Of a stretch of 64,000 bases of DNA, positions 43,813 to 55,116 are shown piece after piece. How positions within the stretch are numbered: the first letter of the stretch is position 1; every line of letters begins with the position of its first letter. Below the pieces are notes generated by a model. That model was not told the origin of the DNA, searched no databases, and saw only the letters and a program-made list of their open reading frames with translations. The stretch comes from Hyphomonadaceae bacterium (GTDB lineage: Bacteria > Pseudomonadota > Alphaproteobacteria > Caulobacterales > Aquidulcibacteraceae): contig JAEUMR010000040.1 of the NCBI GenBank assembly GCA_016791385.1, forward strand, positions 1-64,000, given 5' to 3'. A program made the position numbers and the translations under genes.

Positions 43813-44657
43813 GCGACGCAGCCGTGAAAGACGATGACGAAATCGAAGCGTCGCGGGCGCCGCTTCTCTCGCACCTGTCAGAGTTGCGCTCACGCCTGAT
43901 GGTTTCGCTGGCGGCGCTGGTCGCCGCCTTCATCGGCTGCTTCTTCTTTCAGGAGCAGATCTTCCAGCTGCTGACCGATCCGTTTATCCGCGCGATGCAG
44001 GAAGCGCACATCGCCGGCAACGGGCCGAACGATCCGATCCGGATGATCAACACGGACGCGTTCGGGTTCTTCATCACCAAGATGAAGGCGGTGCTGTTTG
44101 CGGCGATCTTCGTTTCATTCCCGATCATCGCTTGGCAGGTCTACGCTTTTGTCGCCCCGGGCCTTTACAAGCGCGAACGCAATGCGGTGCTGCCGTTCCT
44201 CGTCGCGGCGCCTGTGATGTTCGTGCTGGGTGCGGTGTTTGTGTATTTCGTGGCGATGCCTGCGGCGTTGATTTTTGCGCTGCAGCAGCAGGCGACTATC
44301 CACAGCTCTTCGGGCGCCGTGATCCAGATCGAGTACTTGCCGAAAGTGGATGAGTATCTCGGACTGGAGACCACGCTGGTGCTGGCGTTTGGTCTCTTCT
44401 TCCAAACGCCGGTGATCCTCTCGCTGCTGGCGCGGATCGGGGTTGTCACCTTCAAGATGCTGAGCGCGACCCGGCGTTACGCGGTCGTCGGCATCGCGGC
44501 GTTTTCTTCGCTGGTGACGCCGCCGGACATCCTGTCCATGACGCTGATGATGATCCCGCTCTACATCGTCTTCGAGGCGTCGATCTGGCTGGTCTGGCTG
44601 ATCGAGCGCAGTCAGCGCAAGCCGGCGCCCCAGGACGTCTACTCGCCGGGCCCATAA
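43809..44657 (+). CDS. tatC: Twin-arginine translocase subunit TatC
   Basis: A 282-aa six-helix membrane protein recognising twin-arginine signal peptides. LSHLSELRSRLMVSL is the conserved N-terminal motif. FVAPGLYKRER and SSLVTPPDILSMTLMMIPL are also family markers. It starts with GTG in a GTGA overlap with tatB. Confidence 0.97.
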   Translation: MSDAAVKDDDEIEASRAPLLSHLSELRSRLMVSLAALVAAFIGCFFFQEQIFQLLTDPFIRAMQEAHIAGNGPNDPIRMINTDAFGFFITKMKAVLFAAIFVSFPIIAWQVYAFVAPGLYKRERNAVLPFLVAAPVMFVLGAVFVYFVAMPAALIFALQQQATIHSSSGAVIQIEYLPKVDEYLGLETTLVLAFGLFFQTPVILSLLARIGVVTFKMLSATRRYAVVGIAAFSSLVTPPDILSMTLMMIPLYIVFEASIWLVWLIERSQRKPAPQDVYSPGP

Positions 44658-46157
<1,500 letters not shown>

Positions 46158-46163
46158 AACTGG

Positions 46164-46805
46164 TTAGCTGAGAATCTTGAGCAGGTCGGCGCCGCTTGTG
46201 TCTTCGGGCAAAGCGGCGAAGTCACCCCTTATCTCAAGCGCTGCGCCCAACAGCGCATGAAAGATGCGCCGCGGCAGCGTCTGTGCGCCGAATTGTTCCA
46301 AGTGCGGCGTGATGAATTGCGCGTCGAGTAGCTTGAAGCCGCCAAACCGCAGCCGCGCGGCCAGATGCACGAGCGCCGCTTTGCTGGCGTCGGTTGCGCG
46401 TGAGAACATGCTTTCGCCGAAGAAGGCGCCGCCGATCGCGACACCATAGAGGCCTCCCACGAGCGCGCCATCTAGGCGCGTTTCGACGCTATGGGCGAGG
46501 CCTTGGCGGTGCAACTCGACGTACAGCGCGCGGATGTCGGGATTGATCCAGGTGTCCTCGCGCTCCGGCCCCGGCGCGGCGCAACCGTCGATCACCGCTT
46601 CGAAGTCTCGATCGACAGTGAAGCGGAAGGCGTTGCTGCGGAGCGTGCGTTTCAAACGCCGCGGAATGTGGAAGCGGTCGAGCGGGAAGACGCAGCGCAA
46701 TTCCGGATCGACGATGAAGAAGCCCTGATCGTCGCGGCTCTCCGCCATCGGGAACACGCCGCGCCGGTAGCAGGCGAGCAGATCGTCGGTGGTGAAGGGC
46801 TTCAC
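46164..46805 (-). CDS. aat: Leucyl/phenylalanyl-tRNA-protein transferase
   Basis: A 213-aa enzyme that adds Leu or Phe to N-terminal Arg/Lys, marking proteins for ClpAP (N-degron pathway). CYRRGVFPMAESRDDQGFF opens the protein, and GGLYGVAIGGAFFGESMFSR is the core motif. GTG 46805 (MKPFTTDD) is chosen because the family starts there; the frame extends upstream without support. It converges with serS, 6 bases apart. Confidence 0.94.
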   Translation of the reverse strand: MKPFTTDDLLACYRRGVFPMAESRDDQGFFIVDPELRCVFPLDRFHIPRRLKRTLRSNAFRFTVDRDFEAVIDGCAAPGPEREDTWINPDIRALYVELHRQGLAHSVETRLDGALVGGLYGVAIGGAFFGESMFSRATDASKAALVHLAARLRFGGFKLLDAQFITPHLEQFGAQTLPRRIFHALLGAALEIRGDFAALPEDTSGADLLKILS

Positions 46806-46855
46806 GGTTGAAGAATGCCAAACCGGCGCGGGCAAAGAAATCCGCTTGGCTGTGC

Positions 46856-46899
46856 TTGACGACGCCGCCGCTCTGAATATAACCAAAACAGAATATAAC
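46856..46899 (+). promoter_or_regulatory. arsR promoter with tandem operator repeats
   Basis: TTGACG (46856-46861) and TATAAC (46878-46883), 16 bases apart, form a strong sigma-70-type promoter. GAATATAAC occurs at 46875-46883, overlapping the -10 box, and again at 46891-46899, exactly 16 bases later, in an AT-rich island. This fits an autorepressor site for the ArsR-family protein encoded directly downstream. Confidence 0.6.
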
Positions 46900-46913
46900 T
46901 AAATGGCGATTGA

Positions 46914-47264
46914 ATGAATTTGGACGCTACCTTCGCGGCCCTGGCTGATCCAACCCGCAGGGCGATCCTGGCGCGCCTAGCCGAGGGCGAAGCGACGGTC
47001 ATGGAACTGGCCCAGCCGTTCGCGATCAGCCAGCCGGCCATCTCCAAGCACCTGAAGGTGCTGGAGCACGCGGGGCTGATCTCAGTCGGCCACGACCGTC
47101 AGCGGCGCCCGCGCAAGCTGGAAGCCGCCGCGCTGGCGGAGGCGAACGCTTGGCTGGAGCGTTACCGCCAGTTCTGGGAGGCCAGCTACGAGCGCCTGGA
47201 TGATCTGCTCGAGACCATGCAGCGCGAGCAGGCCGGCAAGCCATCAAAGAAAGACAGGAAGTGA
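46914..47264 (+). CDS. ArsR-family transcriptional regulator
   Basis: A 116-aa winged-helix regulator: LADPTRRAILARLAEGEATV, then the recognition helix SQPAISKHLKVLEHAGLI and the wing (RQRRPRKLE). It lacks the metal cysteines of metalloregulators. This subtype is usually encoded next to an SRPBCC protein, as here. A strong promoter with tandem repeats lies just upstream; no Shine-Dalgarno is visible, so the leader is very short. Confidence 0.9.
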   Translation: MNLDATFAALADPTRRAILARLAEGEATVMELAQPFAISQPAISKHLKVLEHAGLISVGHDRQRRPRKLEAAALAEANAWLERYRQFWEASYERLDDLLETMQREQAGKPSKKDRK

Positions 47265-47327
47265 GCCGGATCGTCCGGCGTAGGTGGGCGCGCCAAGCGG
47301 CGTGAGGGTAAACGAGGAGAGGACACA

Positions 47328-47798
47328 ATGGCCGTTGAAGTAACGCTGCCGAGCGACCGCGAAGTGCGGGTCAAGCGCGCGTTTAAGGCGCCGCGGACGC
47401 TGGTCTGGGACGCGCACACCAAGCCCGAACTGGTGAAACAATGGCTCACCGGCCCGCCCGGCTGGAGCATGCCGGTGTGCGAAATCGATCTGCGGGTTGG
47501 GGGCGCCTACCGCTATCGCTGGCGCAACGAGGCAGATGGCAGTGAGTTCGGCTCGTCCGGCATTCATCGCGAGGTCGCACTGCTGGAGAGGATTGTCACC
47601 AGCGAGCGTATGGAGGGCTTCCAGGGCGAGGCGGTTAACACGCTTGTGCTGAGCGAAGCCAACGGCGTGACGACGCTCGTGCTGACGATGGATTTCGGCT
47701 CGAAGGAAGCGCGCGATGGCGCTGTCGCCACCGGCATGACCGACGGCATGGAGATGAGCTACCAGCGGCTCGACGCGCTGGCTGCGGGGCGCGCCTAA
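47328..47798 (+). CDS. SRPBCC (AHSA1-like) protein
   Basis: A 156-aa START/Bet v1-fold protein: VKRAFKAPRTLVWDAHTKPE, then VKQWLTGPPGWSMPVCEIDL and GGAYRYRW, the standard AHSA1 pattern. It probably binds a hydrophobic ligand. GAGGAGAGG precedes the ATG. It lies 63 bases after the ArsR gene and is likely controlled by it. Confidence 0.9.
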   Translation: MAVEVTLPSDREVRVKRAFKAPRTLVWDAHTKPELVKQWLTGPPGWSMPVCEIDLRVGGAYRYRWRNEADGSEFGSSGIHREVALLERIVTSERMEGFQGEAVNTLVLSEANGVTTLVLTMDFGSKEARDGAVATGMTDGMEMSYQRLDALAAGRA

Positions 47799-47818
47799 GC
47801 GCCCACGGCCGCAGCCGG

Positions 47819-48025
47819 TTACTCGGTCTCGAGGCGCGAACGCAGCGTGTCGCCGCCAATGCGGGCGCCGTGGAATTCCGGAACGCCTTCGGGCTCGGCG
47901 ACGGCGGCGACCATTATTGGTTCAGTCTGCGTGACTTGTGCCGGACCGGCGCATGCGGAAAGCGCCATGATCACGAATGCGAGCGCGACGAGCGCGGCGA
48001 TGCCCGCGATGCTTTGTTGACCCAT
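47819..48025 (-). CDS. Small putative lipoprotein
   Basis: A 68-aa protein with an N-terminal hydrophobic stretch ending in LSACAG, a fair lipobox (Cys near 25), then a short Pro/Glu-containing mature part. No function is known. It follows the next lipoprotein gene on the same strand. Confidence 0.6.
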   Translation of the reverse strand: MGQQSIAGIAALVALAFVIMALSACAGPAQVTQTEPIMVAAVAEPEGVPEFHGARIGGDTLRSRLETE

Positions 48026-48083
48026 GAAAGTGCGTCCTCACCTGAAGCGTGAGGCGTGCGTGTGCAAAGGGCGGGCCGTTAAC

Positions 48084-48536
48084 TTACTGGCCGAGGTCCA
48101 TGACGGAAGCGGGCGCGCCGTAGCGTTGCGGCCAGCCTTCCCAAGCCACGTCGGTTGGGCCGATCGCATGGTCAACGACGCGCCAAGCGCCGTTCTCGCG
48201 TTTTAGCAGGACGTAGGTTGTGCCGTTGCCGTCGAACACGCCGTTTTCAACGGCGCTAGCGAACGGGGTCGCCGACAGGTCGATTGGGCCGCCGTCCGGC
48301 GTTTGCGGCTGCGCGACGAGCCAAGCCCAGTCGTCTTGAATGCGCACGATGCTGGGCGACAAGCTGACCAATTGGCCAAAGTCTTCGCTCACCACAGGTG
48401 TCGCGGCGGCCAGGAGTTCAGCGGTCGCGGCGTCGGCGGATGCGACCGGCGGCGGCGCTGGCGGCGTGGCTTGCTCGCTCGCGGGCTGGCTGCATGCGGC
48501 CACAGTCAGGAGGGCGGCGACGACCAGCCTCTTCAT
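48084..48536 (-). CDS. Putative lipoprotein downstream of accC
   Basis: A 150-aa protein with lipobox LTVAACSQ (Cys 15), a Pro/Ala-rich spacer and a globular part with [20 protein letters not shown] and [20 protein letters not shown]. The latter recalls the NTF2-like / DUF4440 style of small periplasmic folds, without certainty. Its ATG overlaps the accC stop (ATGA 48533-48536). The function is unknown. Confidence 0.78.
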   Translation of the reverse strand: MKRLVVAALLTVAACSQPASEQATPPAPPPVASADAATAELLAAATPVVSEDFGQLVSLSPSIVRIQDDWAWLVAQPQTPDGGPIDLSATPFASAVENGVFDGNGTTYVLLKRENGAWRVVDHAIGPTDVAWEGWPQRYGAPASVMDLGQ

Positions 48537-49894
48537 TGGCCGTTCTCCGCTTCGGCTTTGGCCTTCAGGTTCTTTTCAAGCCAGTGGATCGAATAATCGC
48601 CGTTGAGGATGTCGGGCTCGTTCATCAATTCGCGGAACAGCGGCAAAGTGGTCTCGACGCCGGTGATCACCATTTCGTCGAGCGCGCGGCGCAGCCGCAT
48701 CAGGCATTCGGCGCGGTCGCGCCCATGCACGATCAGCTTGCCGATCAGCGAGTCATAGTTCGGCGGGATCGCGTAGCCGGCGTAAATGGCGCTGTCCAAG
48801 CGCACGCCGAGGCCGCCGGGCGGGTGATAGCCGGTGATCTTGCCGGGCGAGGGCGCGAACGTCTTCGGGTTCTCGGCGTTGACGCGGCATTCGATGGCGT
48901 GGCCGAGGAACTTCACGTCTTTCTGCTTCACCGAGAGCGGGGCGCCGTTGGCGATGCGGATCTGCTCGCGCACCAAGTCAATGCCGGTGATCATCTCGGT
49001 TACCGGATGCTCGACCTGCAGGCGCGTGTTCATTTCGATGAAATAGAACTCGCCGTCCTCGTAGAGATATTCGACCGTCCCAACGCCGAGATAGCCGAGC
49101 TTGGCGATGGCGTCGGCGGTGATTTTGCCGATGCGGGCGCGGTCTTCTGTATTGAGCGCGGGAGAAGGCGCTTCTTCCAGCACTTTCTGGTGGCGGCGCT
49201 GCAGCGAGCAGTCGCGTTCGCCGAGATGGATGACGTTGCCGTGGCTGTCGGCGACAATCTGAATTTCGATGTGACGCGGATGCGTCAGATACTTCTCCAT
49301 GTAGACGCTGTCGTCGCCGAAGGCGGCTTTCGCCTCGGCGCGTGCGGTGGAGAAGGCCTCGCCCAATTCGTCCGCAGAGCGGGCGACCTTCATGCCTCGC
49401 CCGCCGCCGCCAGCGGCCGCTTTGATCAGCACCGGATAGCCGATGTCCTTGGCGACGCGCTTGGCGTCTTCTTCGGTGGCGATCCCGCCGTCCGAGCCTG
49501 GAACCACCGGCATGCCGGTATCGATCGCCGCCTGCTTGGCCGCGATCTTGTCGCCCATCAGCCGGATGTGTTCGGCCGTCGGGCCGATGAAGGTCATGCC
49601 GTGCTTGGTGACGATGTCAGCGAAGCGGGCGTTCTCGGAAAGAAAGCCGTACCCGGGATGGATCGCTTGCGCGCCGGTGATTTCGGCGGCGGCGATGATC
49701 GAGGGGATGTGCAGATAGGATTTCGCCGCCGGCGGAGGGCCAATGCAGACGCTTTCGTCGGCGAGGCGGACGTGCATCGCGTCGGCGTCAGCGGTGGAAT
49801 GAACCGCGACGGTGGAGATGCCCATCTCCTTGCACGCGCGGTGGACCCGCAGTGCAATTTCCCCGCGATTGGCGATGAGGACTTTGTCGAACAT
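48533..49894 (-). CDS. accC: Acetyl-CoA carboxylase, biotin carboxylase subunit
   Basis: A 453-aa ATP-grasp enzyme that carboxylates biotin on AccB for malonyl-CoA synthesis. N-terminal [20 protein letters not shown], glycine loop AGGGGRGMK, and the active-site [16 protein letters not shown] are all present. Standard length. It lies 3 bases after accB. Confidence 0.98.
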   Translation of the reverse strand: MFDKVLIANRGEIALRVHRACKEMGISTVAVHSTADADAMHVRLADESVCIGPPPAAKSYLHIPSIIAAAEITGAQAIHPGYGFLSENARFADIVTKHGMTFIGPTAEHIRLMGDKIAAKQAAIDTGMPVVPGSDGGIATEEDAKRVAKDIGYPVLIKAAAGGGGRGMKVARSADELGEAFSTARAEAKAAFGDDSVYMEKYLTHPRHIEIQIVADSHGNVIHLGERDCSLQRRHQKVLEEAPSPALNTEDRARIGKITADAIAKLGYLGVGTVEYLYEDGEFYFIEMNTRLQVEHPVTEMITGIDLVREQIRIANGAPLSVKQKDVKFLGHAIECRVNAENPKTFAPSPGKITGYHPPGGLGVRLDSAIYAGYAIPPNYDSLIGKLIVHGRDRAECLMRLRRALDEMVITGVETTLPLFRELMNEPDILNGDYSIHWLEKNLKAKAEAENGQ

Positions 49895-49897
49895 CTC

Positions 49898-50380
49898 TTA
49901 CTCGATGATCGCCAGCGGCTCGCCGTACTCGACCGGCTGGGCGTCAACCACGAGGATCGCCGTCACCTTGCCCGCGCGCGGCGCCGGGATCGGGTTGAAC
50001 GTCTTCATCGCCTCGACCACCATCAGCGTCTGGCCTTGCGTGACCGTGTCGCCAACTTTGACGAAGGTCGGCGCGCCGGGCTCGGGCGAGAGATAGGCGG
50101 TGCCGACCATCGGCGAGGGCACCGCGCCAGGATGCTTGGCCATGTCCTGCGCCGCGGCGGGCGCAGCCGCGGGCGGCGGCACAGCGGGCGCTGCAATGGC
50201 TGTTGGCGCGGCGGCGACCATGTGCGTCACCGGCGCAGCAGCGGCCATCAGCGTGCGGGCCAAGCGCAGGCGCAGCTCGCCGTGCTCGACTTCGATTTCC
50301 GAAAGCCCGCTTTCGCCCAGGATCGAGGCCAGCTCGCGCACGAGATCGGGATCGATCGCTTGATTCTTCTTATCGCTCAT
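49898..50380 (-). CDS. accB: Acetyl-CoA carboxylase biotin carboxyl carrier protein
   Basis: A 160-aa protein: a short N-terminal helical domain, an Ala/Pro-rich linker (about 50-85) and a C-terminal biotinyl domain with the biotin Lys in EAMKTFN. SPMVGTAYLSPEPGAP is the typical opening of that domain. ATG 50380 is used; upstream codons overlap aroQ. Operon aroQ-accB-accC. Confidence 0.96.
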   Translation of the reverse strand: MSDKKNQAIDPDLVRELASILGESGLSEIEVEHGELRLRLARTLMAAAAPVTHMVAAAPTAIAAPAVPPPAAAPAAAQDMAKHPGAVPSPMVGTAYLSPEPGAPTFVKVGDTVTQGQTLMVVEAMKTFNPIPAPRAGKVTAILVVDAQPVEYGEPLAIIE

Positions 50381-50409
50381 ATCTGGCGTCTTCCCTGACT
50401 TCTTCCTGC

Positions 50410-50868
50410 TCACGCGCTCTGGCTTTCTTGTGCAAGCAAGGCGGCTGCTTCGACCGCCAGCAAGTACGACGTCGCCCCAAAGCCGGCGATCACGCCCTTT
50501 GCCGCCTTCCCGACTAACGAAACGTGACGGAATTCCTCACGCGTGGCGGGGTTGGAAAGATGGGTTTCGATCACCGGAACGCCGATCGCCTTGATCGCGT
50601 CGTGGAGGGCGACCGAGGTGTGGGTATAGGCGCCGGCGTTTAGAACAACCGCGGCTGCCTTGTCCTTAGCTTCTTGCAGCCAATCCACCAGCTCGCCCTC
50701 GATATTGGACTGGCGGAAGACCACGGCCCGGCCAAGCTGAGACGCCCGATCGGTGCAGACCTTCTCGATGTCGGCCAGGGTGGCGTGACCGTAAATGTGG
50801 GGTTCGCGCGTGCCCAACAGGTTCAAATTGGGGCCGTTGAGCACGTAAATGGGTTTTCCGTCCGGCAT
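50410..50868 (-). CDS. aroQ: Type II 3-dehydroquinate dehydratase
   Basis: A 152-aa enzyme of the shikimate pathway (3-dehydroquinate to 3-dehydroshikimate). [17 protein letters not shown] holds the catalytic Arg and Tyr, NAGAYTHTS and HLSNP the other active-site residues. Standard length. It heads the operon with accB and accC, as in Caulobacter. Confidence 0.96.
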   Translation of the reverse strand: MPDGKPIYVLNGPNLNLLGTREPHIYGHATLADIEKVCTDRASQLGRAVVFRQSNIEGELVDWLQEAKDKAAAVVLNAGAYTHTSVALHDAIKAIGVPVIETHLSNPATREEFRHVSLVGKAAKGVIAGFGATSYLLAVEAAALLAQESQSA

Positions 50869-50890
50869 GCGTCCCTGCGCGGGTGGAGGG

Positions 50891-50911
50891 GGGCCCGGTT
50901 GAAGCGGGCCC
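50891..50911. repeat. GC-rich hairpin in aroQ/thiS divergent region
   Basis: GGGCCCG (50891-50897) and CGGGCCC (50905-50911) form a 7-bp GC stem with loop GTTGAAG, in the 77-base space between aroQ (minus) and thiS (plus). No TPP-riboswitch core was found beside it. Confidence 0.4.
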
Positions 50912-50945
50912 GGGGGGGCTTTAAGTCGGGCGGATAGGAAGGCCG

Positions 50946-51146
50946 ATGCGTCTGACCGTCAACGGAGAAATGCGCGAGGCGCCCGATTCGGCGACCCTCG
51001 CCGACCTGCTCGCCTCGCTGGGGATCGATGGGCGGCGGGTCGCCGTCGAGCGCAACCGCGAAATCGCGCCCAAGAGCCTGTGGCCGCAGATTGTTCTGGC
51101 TGAGGGGGATCAGCTGGAGATCGTGCAGTTCGTTGGGGGCGGGTGA
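50946..51146 (+). CDS. thiS: Sulfur carrier protein ThiS
   Basis: A 66-aa ubiquitin-fold protein ending in the required GG (IVQFVGGG), which receives sulfur as a thiocarboxylate for thiazole synthesis. [16 protein letters not shown] is typical. AGGAAGG lies upstream. It is the partner of thiG, from which it is separated by 177 bases of repeats. Confidence 0.95.
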   Translation: MRLTVNGEMREAPDSATLADLLASLGIDGRRVAVERNREIAPKSLWPQIVLAEGDQLEIVQFVGGG

Positions 51147-51171
51147 GGTGATCTTGGTGCGCACCACTTCC

Positions 51172-51308
51172 CGTCCTCCCCCGCGAGGGGGATGTGGCGC
51201 GTGCGCTGCACGCGACGGAGGGGCGGGCGCTGAAGTCTGCAAGCTTTCGCGCCATCCCCTCAGTCATCGTGCTAAGCGCACGATGACAGCTCCCCCTATC
51301 GGGGGAGC
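51172..51308. repeat. Cluster of palindromic elements between thiS and thiG
   Basis: Four hairpins in tandem: TCCCCC-GCGA-GGGGGA (51177-51192); GCGTGC-GCT-GCACGC (51199-51213); GTCATCGTGC-TAAGC-GCACGATGAC (51263-51287); GCTCCCCC-TATC-GGGGGAGC (51289-51308). The first two, followed by CGGAGGGG, have the same layout as the element inside trmFO (54596-54646). They probably form strong RNA structures in the thiS-thiG transcript. Confidence 0.75.
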
Positions 51309-51323
51309 ACGGACCTAACGAGC

Positions 51324-52094
51324 ATGACTGACACTCTCACCATCGCCGGCAAGAGCTACAGCTCCCGCCTCATCATCGGCACCGGCAAGTACAAGACTTA
51401 CGCCGAGAACGCCGCCGCGCTTGAAGCCAGCGGCGCCGAGATCGTCACGGTCGCGGTGCGGCGCGTGAATCTCTCCGATCCGAGCAAAGAGCGCCTCACC
51501 GATCACATCGATCCGAAGAAGACGACCTTCCTGCCCAACACCGCCGGCTGTTTCACTGCCGACGAAGCGCTGCGCACGCTCCGCCTCGCGCGCGAGGCCG
51601 GCGATTGGAAGCTGGTGAAACTCGAAGTGCTGGCCGACCAGAGGACGCTTTATCCCGACATGGAAGAGACGCTGCGCGCCGCGAAAATCCTCGTCGCCGA
51701 AGGCTTCGAGGTGATGGTCTATTGCAGCGACGATCCGGTCTACGCAAAGAAACTCGAAGACGCCGGCTGCGTCGCCATCATGCCGCTCGGCTCACTGATC
51801 GGCTCCGGCCTCGGCATCCAAAACCCCGTGAACATCCGCCTCATCGTCGAACAAACCCGCGTACCCGTCATCGTCGACGCCGGCGTCGGCACAGCAAGCG
51901 ACGCCGCGATCGCGATGGAGCTCGGCGTAGACGGCGTCCTGATGAACACCGCGATCGCCGAAGCGAAGGACCCCGTACGCATGGCGCGCGCGATGAAGCA
52001 CGCCGTCATCGCCGGCCGCGAAGCGTATCTCGCCGGCCGCATGGGCAAGAAGAAGTATGCCGATCCAAGTTCGCCGCTAGGTGGACTAATCTAG
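51324..52094 (+). CDS. thiG: Thiazole synthase ThiG
   Basis: A 256-aa TIM-barrel enzyme that forms the thiazole phosphate from DXP, dehydroglycine and ThiS-thiocarboxylate. RLIIGTGKY opens the barrel. The Schiff-base Lys lies in [27 protein letters not shown] and [17 protein letters not shown] bind phosphate. Its 3' end overlaps the convergent peptidase gene by 4 bases. Confidence 0.97.
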   Translation: MTDTLTIAGKSYSSRLIIGTGKYKTYAENAAALEASGAEIVTVAVRRVNLSDPSKERLTDHIDPKKTTFLPNTAGCFTADEALRTLRLAREAGDWKLVKLEVLADQRTLYPDMEETLRAAKILVAEGFEVMVYCSDDPVYAKKLEDAGCVAIMPLGSLIGSGLGIQNPVNIRLIVEQTRVPVIVDAGVGTASDAAIAMELGVDGVLMNTAIAEAKDPVRMARAMKHAVIAGREAYLAGRMGKKKYADPSSPLGGLI

Positions 52095-53626
52095 CGCGGT
52101 CGGTTTGGACTTTCCGGCAGCCACTCGGGCTTGGCGCCCGCATTCGCCACCGCTTCAGCTAGCGCGAAATAAAAGCGGTGAAAGTCTGCTTGCGCCTGGA
52201 AGTCTATCGGCGTCGTCATATCGTCTTGCGGCGCGTGGTAGCGGCGTTCGTACCAATCGCGATACGCGGCCGCGGCCGTCGCATCGTTCGCGTCGAACGC
52301 GAACAGAAAGCTTACGCTCGGCACGCCGCGTTGCATAAACGGCCAGTGATCGGTGCGTCGCAACAGATTGCGCTCCGGTTCAAGATCGCGCCGCACTTCG
52401 ATCCCCATCGGCGCGGCCACCTCGCGCACCGTTTGCCCCAAGGTGGAATCTTCCAGCCCAAGCGTCGTCAGAATGCGCAGCGGATAGAGCGGGCGCAGCT
52501 GATCCAAGTTCAGCACGGCCACAGGCGTCGGCGCAGCGGGCGTCGGATGCGCCGCAAGCCAGCGCGAGCCAAGCAGGCCTTTTTCCTCGCCGGTCACCGC
52601 CGCGAAGATGAGCGGGCGGCGGAAACCTCGGCCCCGGCGCGCATCGGCGAAGGTGATGAGCGTTGCGACATAAGCCGCGTCATCAAGCGCGCCGTTGTAA
52701 AGGCTGTCGCCGTTTACCGGCACCCCGTAGCCGTACCCATCAAGGTGCGCGATCAGCAGCACGGGTTCGTTGGCGAGCGCCGGATCGGTCCCTGGCAACA
52801 CGCCGATCACATTGTCCGACGTGTAGCTGCGTTCGCGCGTGGCATATCGCGCTCGCAGCCGCGCGTTTAACTCGAAGGAGGCCAACGGTTCGTTGCGTGC
52901 GCCACGGGCGAGGATTTCGGCGCCATCCTGGCCGCTCGCGCGGATGAGGTCAGCAAACGCTGCCGCATTGAGGCGGAGCGATGGAATGGAGTGAGGGCGT
53001 GGCGATCCATCCGCGAACACAACACTACGCGCGTAGGCGAGCGGCCAGCGCGGCGGCTCGATGGTGAACCCCAGATCGTCCACGCGCATCAGGCCGACGG
53101 CGCCCGCAGCTGTCGCCGCTTCCAACTGCGCGCTAGCGAGCGGTTGTCCCGCCCGGCGTGTGCCGAAGCACACAACCACGGCGCCACGCACGCCCGCTAA
53201 ATCGGATGGCCCGCAATACCCACGGAAAAGGAGAGGCGCGTCGATGGCCTCCGGCATACCCCAAGTCGGGGTTACCGAAATCTCGTGCAGGAAGTGGAGC
53301 GGATGAGATTGGCCGTTGGCGAAGTTGACATCGAACGTCGTGCCCTCCGCCAGAACTTCGATGTCATTAAAGCTGATGCGCTGGAAATATGTGCCGCTAT
53401 CGCCAGCAGGGCGCAGCCCAGCGCGTTCAAACCGCCCACGCACATACGCCGCGGCGCGATCATAGCCAGCTGAGCCGGTGTCGCGGCCTTCCATCCCGTC
53501 GTTGGAAAGCGCTTCCGTCGTGCTCCACCACGCCGCCGTCTGCGCGTCAGGTGCGCCGCCGGCTGTCGCACACGCGCTTAGCGCCAGCGCGGCGCATGCA
53601 CTTGCTATGCTGTTTGCTTGAGCCAT
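52091..53626 (-). CDS. M28-family lipoprotein aminopeptidase
   Basis: A 511-aa protein with a lipoprotein signal (lipobox LALSAC, Cys 19) and an M28 zinc peptidase domain. A PA-like insert (about 120-200) precedes the metal ligands: His in IAHLDGYG, Asp in NGALDDAA, Glu in GEEKGLLGS, Asp in LNLDQL and a late His in RYHAPQDD. It would trim peptides in the periplasm or at the outer membrane. Its start lies 22 bases inside the 3' end of trmFO, so it is coupled. Confidence 0.9.
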   Translation of the reverse strand: MAQANSIASACAALALSACATAGGAPDAQTAAWWSTTEALSNDGMEGRDTGSAGYDRAAAYVRGRFERAGLRPAGDSGTYFQRISFNDIEVLAEGTTFDVNFANGQSHPLHFLHEISVTPTWGMPEAIDAPLLFRGYCGPSDLAGVRGAVVVCFGTRRAGQPLASAQLEAATAAGAVGLMRVDDLGFTIEPPRWPLAYARSVVFADGSPRPHSIPSLRLNAAAFADLIRASGQDGAEILARGARNEPLASFELNARLRARYATRERSYTSDNVIGVLPGTDPALANEPVLLIAHLDGYGYGVPVNGDSLYNGALDDAAYVATLITFADARRGRGFRRPLIFAAVTGEEKGLLGSRWLAAHPTPAAPTPVAVLNLDQLRPLYPLRILTTLGLEDSTLGQTVREVAAPMGIEVRRDLEPERNLLRRTDHWPFMQRGVPSVSFLFAFDANDATAAAAYRDWYERRYHAPQDDMTTPIDFQAQADFHRFYFALAEAVANAGAKPEWLPESPNRPR

Positions 53627-55029
53627 CCTGCCAAATCCCCCAATGCCCGTTCCGCCAGCGCTAGCTTCTTCGCGCGTCCGCGTTCTTCGCCTTTGAGCTT
53701 CTTTCCATCCGGCCCATGCGTCGGCGCTTGGATTTCCGGAAACAGGCCGAAGTTCACGTTCATCGGCTGAAACGAGCCTTTGCCGTCGCCGAGATGCCCG
53801 CCTGTCACGTGCGCGATCAGCGCGCCGAGAGCAGTCGTCGCAGGCGGTGGCTCAATCGCGCGTCCTAAACGCTCCGCCGCTGCAAAGCGTCCCGCCATCA
53901 TCCCCATCGCTGCGCTTTCGACGTAGCCCTCAACGCCGGTCACTTGCCCCGCAAAGCGCACGCGCGGCTCGGCGCGTAGGCGCAGCGTTGAATCGAGCAG
54001 CTTCGGCGAGTTCAGAAACGTGTTGCGATGGATGCCGCCCAGCCGCGCAAACCGCGCGTTCTGCAGGCCGGGGATCATGCGGAAGATTTCCTCCTGCGCA
54101 CCGTATTTCAGCTTGGTCTGGAAGCCGACCATGTTGAACAGCGTGCCGAGCTTGTTGTCTTGCCGCAGCTGCACCACCGCATGCGGCCGCTTGCCGACGC
54201 GCGGGTCCATCAGCCCCACCGGCTTCATCGGCCCGAACCGCAGCGTATCGAGGCCACGCTCCGCCATCACCTCGATCGGCAAGCAGCCTTCGAAATAGGG
54301 CGTCGACTTCTCCCACTCGCGAAATTCGGTCTTCGCGCCGGCATTGAGCGCGTTGATGAAGGCGACGTACTGCGCTTCATCCATCGGGCAGTTGACGTAC
54401 GCCGCCTTGTCGCCGCCCGGACCTTCTTTGTCATAACGCGACTGCTTCCAGGCGATGTCGAAATCGATCGAGTCCGCATGCACGATCGGGGCGATAGCGT
54501 CGAAGAAGGCGAGGCTGTCCTCGCCGGTGAGCGTGCGGATGGAGTCGGCGAGGGCGGGTGAGGTGAGCGGGCCAGTGCAGAAAATGACGCTATCGCCCCC
54601 TCCGTCGGCTTCGCCGACACCTCCCCCGCATGCGGGGGAGGAGAGGAGCGCGTCGAGCGACTTCACCTCCTCGCGCTCAACCGTAATCAAAGGGTGAGAC
54701 GTTAGCGCTGCCGTCACCGCATCGCTGAACACGTGCCGGTCGACCGCCAGCGCGCTGCCGGCGGGCACTTGCGCGGGGATGGCGCTGGCCATCACCAGCG
54801 AGCCGAGCCGGCGCATCTCTTCGTGCAGGAGGCCGACGGCGTTGCCGCGCCAATCGTCGGAGCGGAACGAGTTGGAACACACCAGTTCGGCGAACTTCTC
54901 GGTCTGGTGCGCGTCGGTCATGCGCACGGGGCGCATCTCGTGCAGCACCACCGGCACGCCCGCTTGCGCCAGCGCCCAGGCCGCTTCCGAGCCCGCAAGG
55001 CCGCCGCCGACAACATGAACAGGTTTCAT
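53605..55029 (-). CDS. trmFO: tRNA (uracil-5-)-methyltransferase TrmFO
   Basis: A 474-aa folate/FAD enzyme that methylates U54 in tRNA. The FAD motif is [13 protein letters not shown], the catalytic Cys lies in [12 protein letters not shown] (near 51) and the second in [31 protein letters not shown] marks the C-terminus. Residues about 129-146 ([16 protein letters not shown] region) are encoded by a palindromic repeat inserted in frame, lengthening a surface loop. The rest is canonical. Confidence 0.95.
   Translation of the reverse strand: MKPVHVVGGGLAGSEAAWALAQAGVPVVLHEMRPVRMTDAHQTEKFAELVCSNSFRSDDWRGNAVGLLHEEMRRLGSLVMASAIPAQVPAGSALAVDRHVFSDAVTAALTSHPLITVEREEVKSLDALLSSPACGGGVGEADGGGDSVIFCTGPLTSPALADSIRTLTGEDSLAFFDAIAPIVHADSIDFDIAWKQSRYDKEGPGGDKAAYVNCPMDEAQYVAFINALNAGAKTEFREWEKSTPYFEGCLPIEVMAERGLDTLRFGPMKPVGLMDPRVGKRPHAVVQLRQDNKLGTLFNMVGFQTKLKYGAQEEIFRMIPGLQNARFARLGGIHRNTFLNSPKLLDSTLRLRAEPRVRFAGQVTGVEGYVESAAMGMMAGRFAAAERLGRAIEPPPATTALGALIAHVTGGHLGDGKGSFQPMNVNFGLFPEIQAPTHGPDGKKLKGEERGRAKKLALAERALGDLAGWLKQTA
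54596..54646. repeat. In-frame palindromic element inside trmFO
   Basis: Two perfect hairpins stand side by side: GTCGGC-TTC-GCCGAC (54604-54618) and the 22-base palindrome centred in 54620-54641 (CCTCCCCCGCA and its complement). The element keeps the trmFO frame, adding about 16-18 Gly/Ala-rich residues. A relative with the same two-hairpin order lies between thiS and thiG. Confidence 0.8.
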
Positions 55030-55116
55030 GGCGGCTCACATGCCGCGCCAGGGCCGCCGCTTCAAGCCTCGCCTGCGGCGGCGAAACTCGGCATAAGCGG
55101 GCGCGGAGGTGAGAGC

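Noticed and set aside
48398-50398. A 666-codon plus-strand frame over accC and accB
   Set aside because: Antisense to two well-conserved genes; composition typical of a shadow.
50869-50945. TPP riboswitch before thiS
   Set aside because: Neither the CUGAGA nor the ACCUGA-type core is present; only a GC hairpin is seen.
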